Positions 5,653 through 8,154 of a stretch of DNA of 8,154 nt are shown piece after piece. Location of the stretch: positions 1 to 8,154 of the forward strand of contig DASZJZ010000282.1 in the NCBI GenBank assembly GCA_035947555.1, in the 5' to 3' direction. This stretch comes from JACVRW01 sp035947555 (lineage in GTDB: Bacteria; Actinomycetota; Thermoleophilia; Solirubrobacterales; Thermoleophilaceae). Numbering within the stretch: the stretch's first letter is position 1; each line of letters starts with the position of its first letter. The notes under the pieces are model-generated. The model was not told where the DNA came from. It saw only the letters and a list, made by a program, of their open reading frames with translations, and made no database searches. Both the position numbers and the translations under genes were made by a program.

Positions 5653-6819
5653 GTGAGCGCCATCCCGGTCCAGGAGTTCCGCGAGGAGGACGTGCCGCGC
5701 GTCCTGCTGCGGCTCGACCCGCTCCTGCTGCTGGCCACATTCGGGCTCGTGGCGGCGAGCGTCTACACCGTGGGCGTCGGCACCGCGAACGACATCCCCG
5801 ACCAGCCCAACTACTACCTGTATCGGCAGCTCACCTACGCCGGCGTGGGCGTCGTGCTGATGCTGCTGCTGTCGCGCTTCGACTACTCCCGCTTGCGGGA
5901 CTGGAAGTTCGGCATCTACGGGCTGATGCTCGTGACGATCCTTCTCGTCTACGCGCTGGGGTTCTCCGCGCGCGGGTCGAAGCGGGCGATCGAGTTCCCG
6001 TTCTTCAACTTCCAGGCCTCGGAGCTCGGGAAGCTGCTGCTGGTGCTTGCGCTGTCGGCGTTCACGGTCGACCGCATGCGGCGCCTGGGGGAGCGCGAGA
6101 CGACCAGCCGGATCGTGCTGCTGGCCCTCGTGCCCGCCATGCTCGTGATCGCCCAGCCGGACCTGGGCTCGGGGCTCGTCTACCTGGCCATCGTGCTCGC
6201 CGTGCTGTTCGTCGCCGGCACCCCGTGGACGCATTTCGCCGCCCTGGGGGCGCTCGGAGCGGTCGCGATCGCGGCCGTGCTGATCGCGGCGCCGGCGGTC
6301 GGGGTGGACGTGCTGAAGCCGTACCAGCAGGACCGCCTGACGGCTTTTCTCAACCCTTCGGACGATCCTGCCGAAGAGGGTTATCAGATCAGACAGTCGC
6401 TGACCGCGATCGGCGCGGGCGGCAAGACCGGTCGCGAGGAGGCCACCCAGACCGAGCTCGACTTCCTGCCGGAGCACCACACGGACTTCATCTTCTCCGT
6501 GGTGGGAGAGGAGTTCGGCTTCGTGGGCGCCGCGCTCGTTCTATCCCTGTTCGCGCTCATGATCTGGAGGGCGCTGAGGATTTTGACGATGTCCAAGAAC
6601 TTCTACGGGGCGCTTGTCGCCGGCGGGATAACCGCCATGTTGATGTTCCAGGTCTTCGTCAACGTGGGGATGACTATCGGGATCATGCCGATCACCGGGA
6701 TCCCGCTCCCACTAATGTCATATGGAGGGTCGTCGGTGCTCACCACGCTGATGGCCATAGGCCTACTGCAGTCGATCTACGCGCAGGCGCGCGAAACGGC
6801 TGCCGCGAAGGGCCTGTAG
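5653..6819 (+). CDS. rodA: SEDS peptidoglycan glycosyltransferase RodA
   Basis: Polytopic SEDS-family enzyme that polymerises lipid II into glycan strands for cell elongation, with PBP2 as partner. The 388 aa contain about ten membrane helices and the family blocks FQASELGKLLL (120-130), AQPDLGSGLVYLAI (167-180), YQIRQSLTAIGAGG (244-257), LPEHHTDFIFSVVGEEFGFVG (272-292) and the C-terminal PITGIPLPLMSYGGSS (346-361). Asp278 in HTDF is the probable essential acidic residue. At residue 112 the usual RWI motif reads RAI, so the common Trp is an Ala. I chose the GTG at 5653 because it gives a short cytoplasmic lead before helix 1; no strong Shine-Dalgarno sequence is seen. From codon 231 on, about 16% of codons end in A or T (26 of 158 by hand count) against 6 of 230 before it, suggesting mosaic ancestry. 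It could be called FtsW from sequence alone, but the neighbours indicate RodA. Confidence 0.95.
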   Translation: MSAIPVQEFREEDVPRVLLRLDPLLLLATFGLVAASVYTVGVGTANDIPDQPNYYLYRQLTYAGVGVVLMLLLSRFDYSRLRDWKFGIYGLMLVTILLVYALGFSARGSKRAIEFPFFNFQASELGKLLLVLALSAFTVDRMRRLGERETTSRIVLLALVPAMLVIAQPDLGSGLVYLAIVLAVLFVAGTPWTHFAALGALGAVAIAAVLIAAPAVGVDVLKPYQQDRLTAFLNPSDDPAEEGYQIRQSLTAIGAGGKTGREEATQTELDFLPEHHTDFIFSVVGEEFGFVGAALVLSLFALMIWRALRILTMSKNFYGALVAGGITAMLMFQVFVNVGMTIGIMPITGIPLPLMSYGGSSVLTTLMAIGLLQSIYAQARETAAAKGL

Positions 6820-7011
6820 AAGCTATGAGAGGACTTCCTGTTGAGAAAGCAGTTGCTCGTCACGGTCGACCGTGGCGAAACGAGGGTCGCGATCCTCGAG
6901 TCGGAGGGTTCCACCTCCGGCGGTAGGGGTCGCGCCAAGCAAAAGCAGAGCGACGACTGGCGCGTCGCGGAGCTCTACATCGAGCGCCGCGGATCGCGGT
7001 CCATCGTCGGA
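6343..7011. other. Patch of atypical codon use spanning rodA 3' and RNase 5'
   Basis: Hand counts of A/T-ending codons give 26 of 158 in rodA codons 231-388 and 9 of the first 57 RNase codons, about 16% overall. The flanks are about 3% (6 of 230 rodA codons before, 10 of 381 RNase codons after). The onset is abrupt: 9 of the first 17 codons of the patch end in A or T, and the first 79 RNase codons after it have none. Rare codons here include ATA, CTA, TCA, AGA and AGG. Reading frames are intact. Confidence 0.6.
6828..6833 (+). promoter_or_regulatory. Ribosome binding site deciding the RNase TTG start
   Basis: AGAGGA lies 7 nt before the TTG at 6841, ideal spacing. The nearby ATG at 6825 belongs to another frame that closes at 6926, so this site and the protein match both point to TTG as the start. 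Confidence 0.7.
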
Positions 7012-8154
7012 AACGTCTACAAGGGCAAGGTCGACAACGTCCTGCCCGGGCTCGAGGCGGCGTTCGTCGACATCGGGCTGGAGAAGAACGGCTTCCTGCA
7101 CGCCGACGACGTGGTGTTCCCCGGCGTCGAGGTGGCCCGCCGCGGCCGCGGCGGGCGCGGGGGCAAGGGCAAGCGGATCACCGAGCTGCTGAAGCCGGGC
7201 CAGGAGATCCTGGTCCAGGCGATCAAGGACCCGCTGAAGACGAAGGGCCCACGCCTTTCGATGCAGCTGTCGATCGCCGGGCGCTACCTCGTGTACGTGC
7301 CGCAGGGCGAGGGCGTCGGCGTGTCGCGCCGGCTCGAGGACAAGGAGCGCGACCGTCTGCGCCGTGCCGCCGGCAAGGCGGAGCTGGGCGACGGCGGCGT
7401 GATCGTCCGCACCGCGGCCCAGGGCGCCAAGCGCGAGGACTTCGAGCGCGAGATCAAGTACCTGCACAAGCTGCACGACGTCCTGCAGCAGCGGGGCAGG
7501 GAGACACCGGCGCCGGCGATGGTGTTCCAGGAGGCCGACCTGTCGGTCCGGGTCGCGCGTGACATCTTCTCGGGCGAGTTCGAGAAGGCGATCGTGGACG
7601 ACCAGAAGCAGCACCACCGGCTCGAGTCGTTCTTCAACCGCACCGCGCCGGAGCTGCTCGAGCGCCTCGTCTACTACCAGGAGAAGGAGCCCCTCTTCGA
7701 GCGCTACGCCGTGGATGACGCTATCCAGTCCGTGCTCAGGCGCCGGGTGGACCTGCCGAGCGGCGGCTACCTGATGATCGACTACGCCGAGGCGATGACG
7801 GTGATCGACGTCAACTCGGGCTCGTTCACCGGGCGCGGCAAGGGCGCCAAGCTCGAGGACACGATCACGCGGACCAACCTCGAGGCCGCCGAGGAAGTGG
7901 TGCGCCAGCTGCGGCTGCGCGACATCGGCGGGATCATCGTCATCGACTTCATCGACATGTCCCGCGCGCGCAACCGCGACGCCGTGCTGAAGGTGCTGCG
8001 CAAGGCGCTCGATGAGGACCGCACCAAGACCTACGTGGTCGAGATCTCGCCGCTCGGGCTGGTCGAGATGACGCGCCAGAACGTCACGGACGGCGTGCGC
8101 GAGATCCTCACCAAGGCCTGCCCCACCTGCGAGGGCGAGGGCGTGGTGCTCTCC
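6841..8154 (+). CDS. rng: Rne/Rng family endoribonuclease (3' end outside window)
   Basis: Single-strand-specific endoribonuclease of the RNase E/G family, active in rRNA maturation and mRNA decay. The frame is open for all 438 codons to the window edge. Visible parts in order: N-terminal strand LLVTVDRGETRVAILE (5-20); S1 RNA-binding domain opening with GNVYKGKVDNVLPGLEAAF (57-75) and IGLEKNGFLHADDV (78-91); the core with the metal-binding catalytic aspartates Asp323 in IDVNSG and Asp369 in VIDFIDM; and the Zn-link CPTC (427-430), equivalent to Cys404/Cys407 of E. coli RNase E. Two low-complexity stretches interrupt the N-terminal part: a Gly/Ser/Lys/Arg-rich one at about 21-39 and an RGG-like basic one at about 98-112. 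The TTG start is supported by AGAGGA 7 nt upstream; rodA ends 21 nt before. The missing C-terminus decides whether it is RNase G-sized or has an RNase E-like scaffold tail, so the symbol is provisional (rne is the alternative). Confidence 0.93.
   Translation, partial: MRKQLLVTVDRGETRVAILESEGSTSGGRGRAKQKQSDDWRVAELYIERRGSRSIVGNVYKGKVDNVLPGLEAAFVDIGLEKNGFLHADDVVFPGVEVARRGRGGRGGKGKRITELLKPGQEILVQAIKDPLKTKGPRLSMQLSIAGRYLVYVPQGEGVGVSRRLEDKERDRLRRAAGKAELGDGGVIVRTAAQGAKREDFEREIKYLHKLHDVLQQRGRETPAPAMVFQEADLSVRVARDIFSGEFEKAIVDDQKQHHRLESFFNRTAPELLERLVYYQEKEPLFERYAVDDAIQSVLRRRVDLPSGGYLMIDYAEAMTVIDVNSGSFTGRGKGAKLEDTITRTNLEAAEEVVRQLRLRDIGGIIVIDFIDMSRARNRDAVLKVLRKALDEDRTKTYVVEISPLGLVEMTRQNVTDGVREILTKACPTCEGEGVVLS

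Noticed and set aside
5590..6480. Minus-strand open frame (296 codons) opposite the mrdA end and rodA
   Set aside because: Antisense shadow of two conserved genes. The product is His/Gln/Arg-rich with no domain, and it would cross a gene boundary.
6583..6718. Promoter-like elements in the AT-richer end of rodA (TTGACG at 6583, TAATGT at 6713)
   Set aside because: Neither has a partner hexamer at 16-18 nt spacing. They are explained by the lower GC of the codon patch and by conserved protein sequence such as PLMSYGG.
6825..6926. ATG at 6825 as start of the RNase or a small gene
   Set aside because: It is in a different frame from the RNase and closes at 6926 after about 33 codons with no recognisable product. 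The purine run it overlaps serves better as the ribosome site for the TTG at 6841.
1..8154. An undescribed defence, mobile or biosynthetic system
   Set aside because: Every base from 101 to the end is accounted for by eight known core genes and short gaps. There are no integrases, transposases, repeats arrays, toxin-antitoxin pairs or unknown genes in the window.

Overview
The window is a piece of a high-GC bacterial chromosome, very probably an actinobacterium. MreB, Ndk and the Rne/Rng ribonuclease read like actinobacterial versions, and the order ndk / mreB-mreC-mreD / mrdA / rodA with an Rne/Rng gene nearby resembles the Streptomyces ndk-mre-pbp2-sfr region. Together with an MreB-based elongasome and the N-terminus of the RNase, I would guess class Thermoleophilia (Solirubrobacterales-like). 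That placement comes from recall, not from a search. No tRNA, rRNA, CRISPR array, insertion sequence, phage gene or attachment site is visible.

Layout: all eight recognisable genes lie on the + strand and are tightly packed. Bases 1-60 may be the last codons of an upstream gene. Then follow ndk (101-505), maf (502-1050, overlapping ndk by 4 nt), a 101-nt gap with two potential hairpins, mreB (1152-2198), mreC (2230-3126), mreD (3123-3701, overlapping mreC by 4 nt), mrdA/PBP2 (3708-5639), rodA (5653-6819), and an Rne/Rng-family ribonuclease (6841 to the window edge, 3' end missing). Four of the eight starts are not ATG: TTG for maf and the RNase, GTG for mreD and rodA. No intergenic gap exceeds 101 nt.

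How the genes work together: mreBCD, mrdA and rodA encode the Rod complex (elongasome). MreB filaments lie under the membrane, MreC and MreD connect and activate, RodA polymerises glycan strands from lipid II, and PBP2 cross-links them. The flanking genes are housekeeping: Ndk balances NTP/dNTP pools, Maf hydrolyses non-canonical or excess nucleotides, and the Rne/Rng endonuclease processes rRNA and mRNA. E. coli has mreBCD-maf(yhdE)-rng in another order, so the same partners recur here in a different arrangement.

I do not see an undescribed system: this is an ordinary core-genome cluster. Points worth a second look are a sharply bounded patch of atypical codon use across the rodA/RNase junction (about 6343-7011), an extracytoplasmic insert in PBP2 holding the protein's only two cysteines, apparent loss of two zinc-site ligands in PBP2, a Trp-to-Ala change at a usually conserved RodA position, low-complexity inserts in the RNase N-terminal region, and a structured leader before an mreB that lacks a Shine-Dalgarno sequence.
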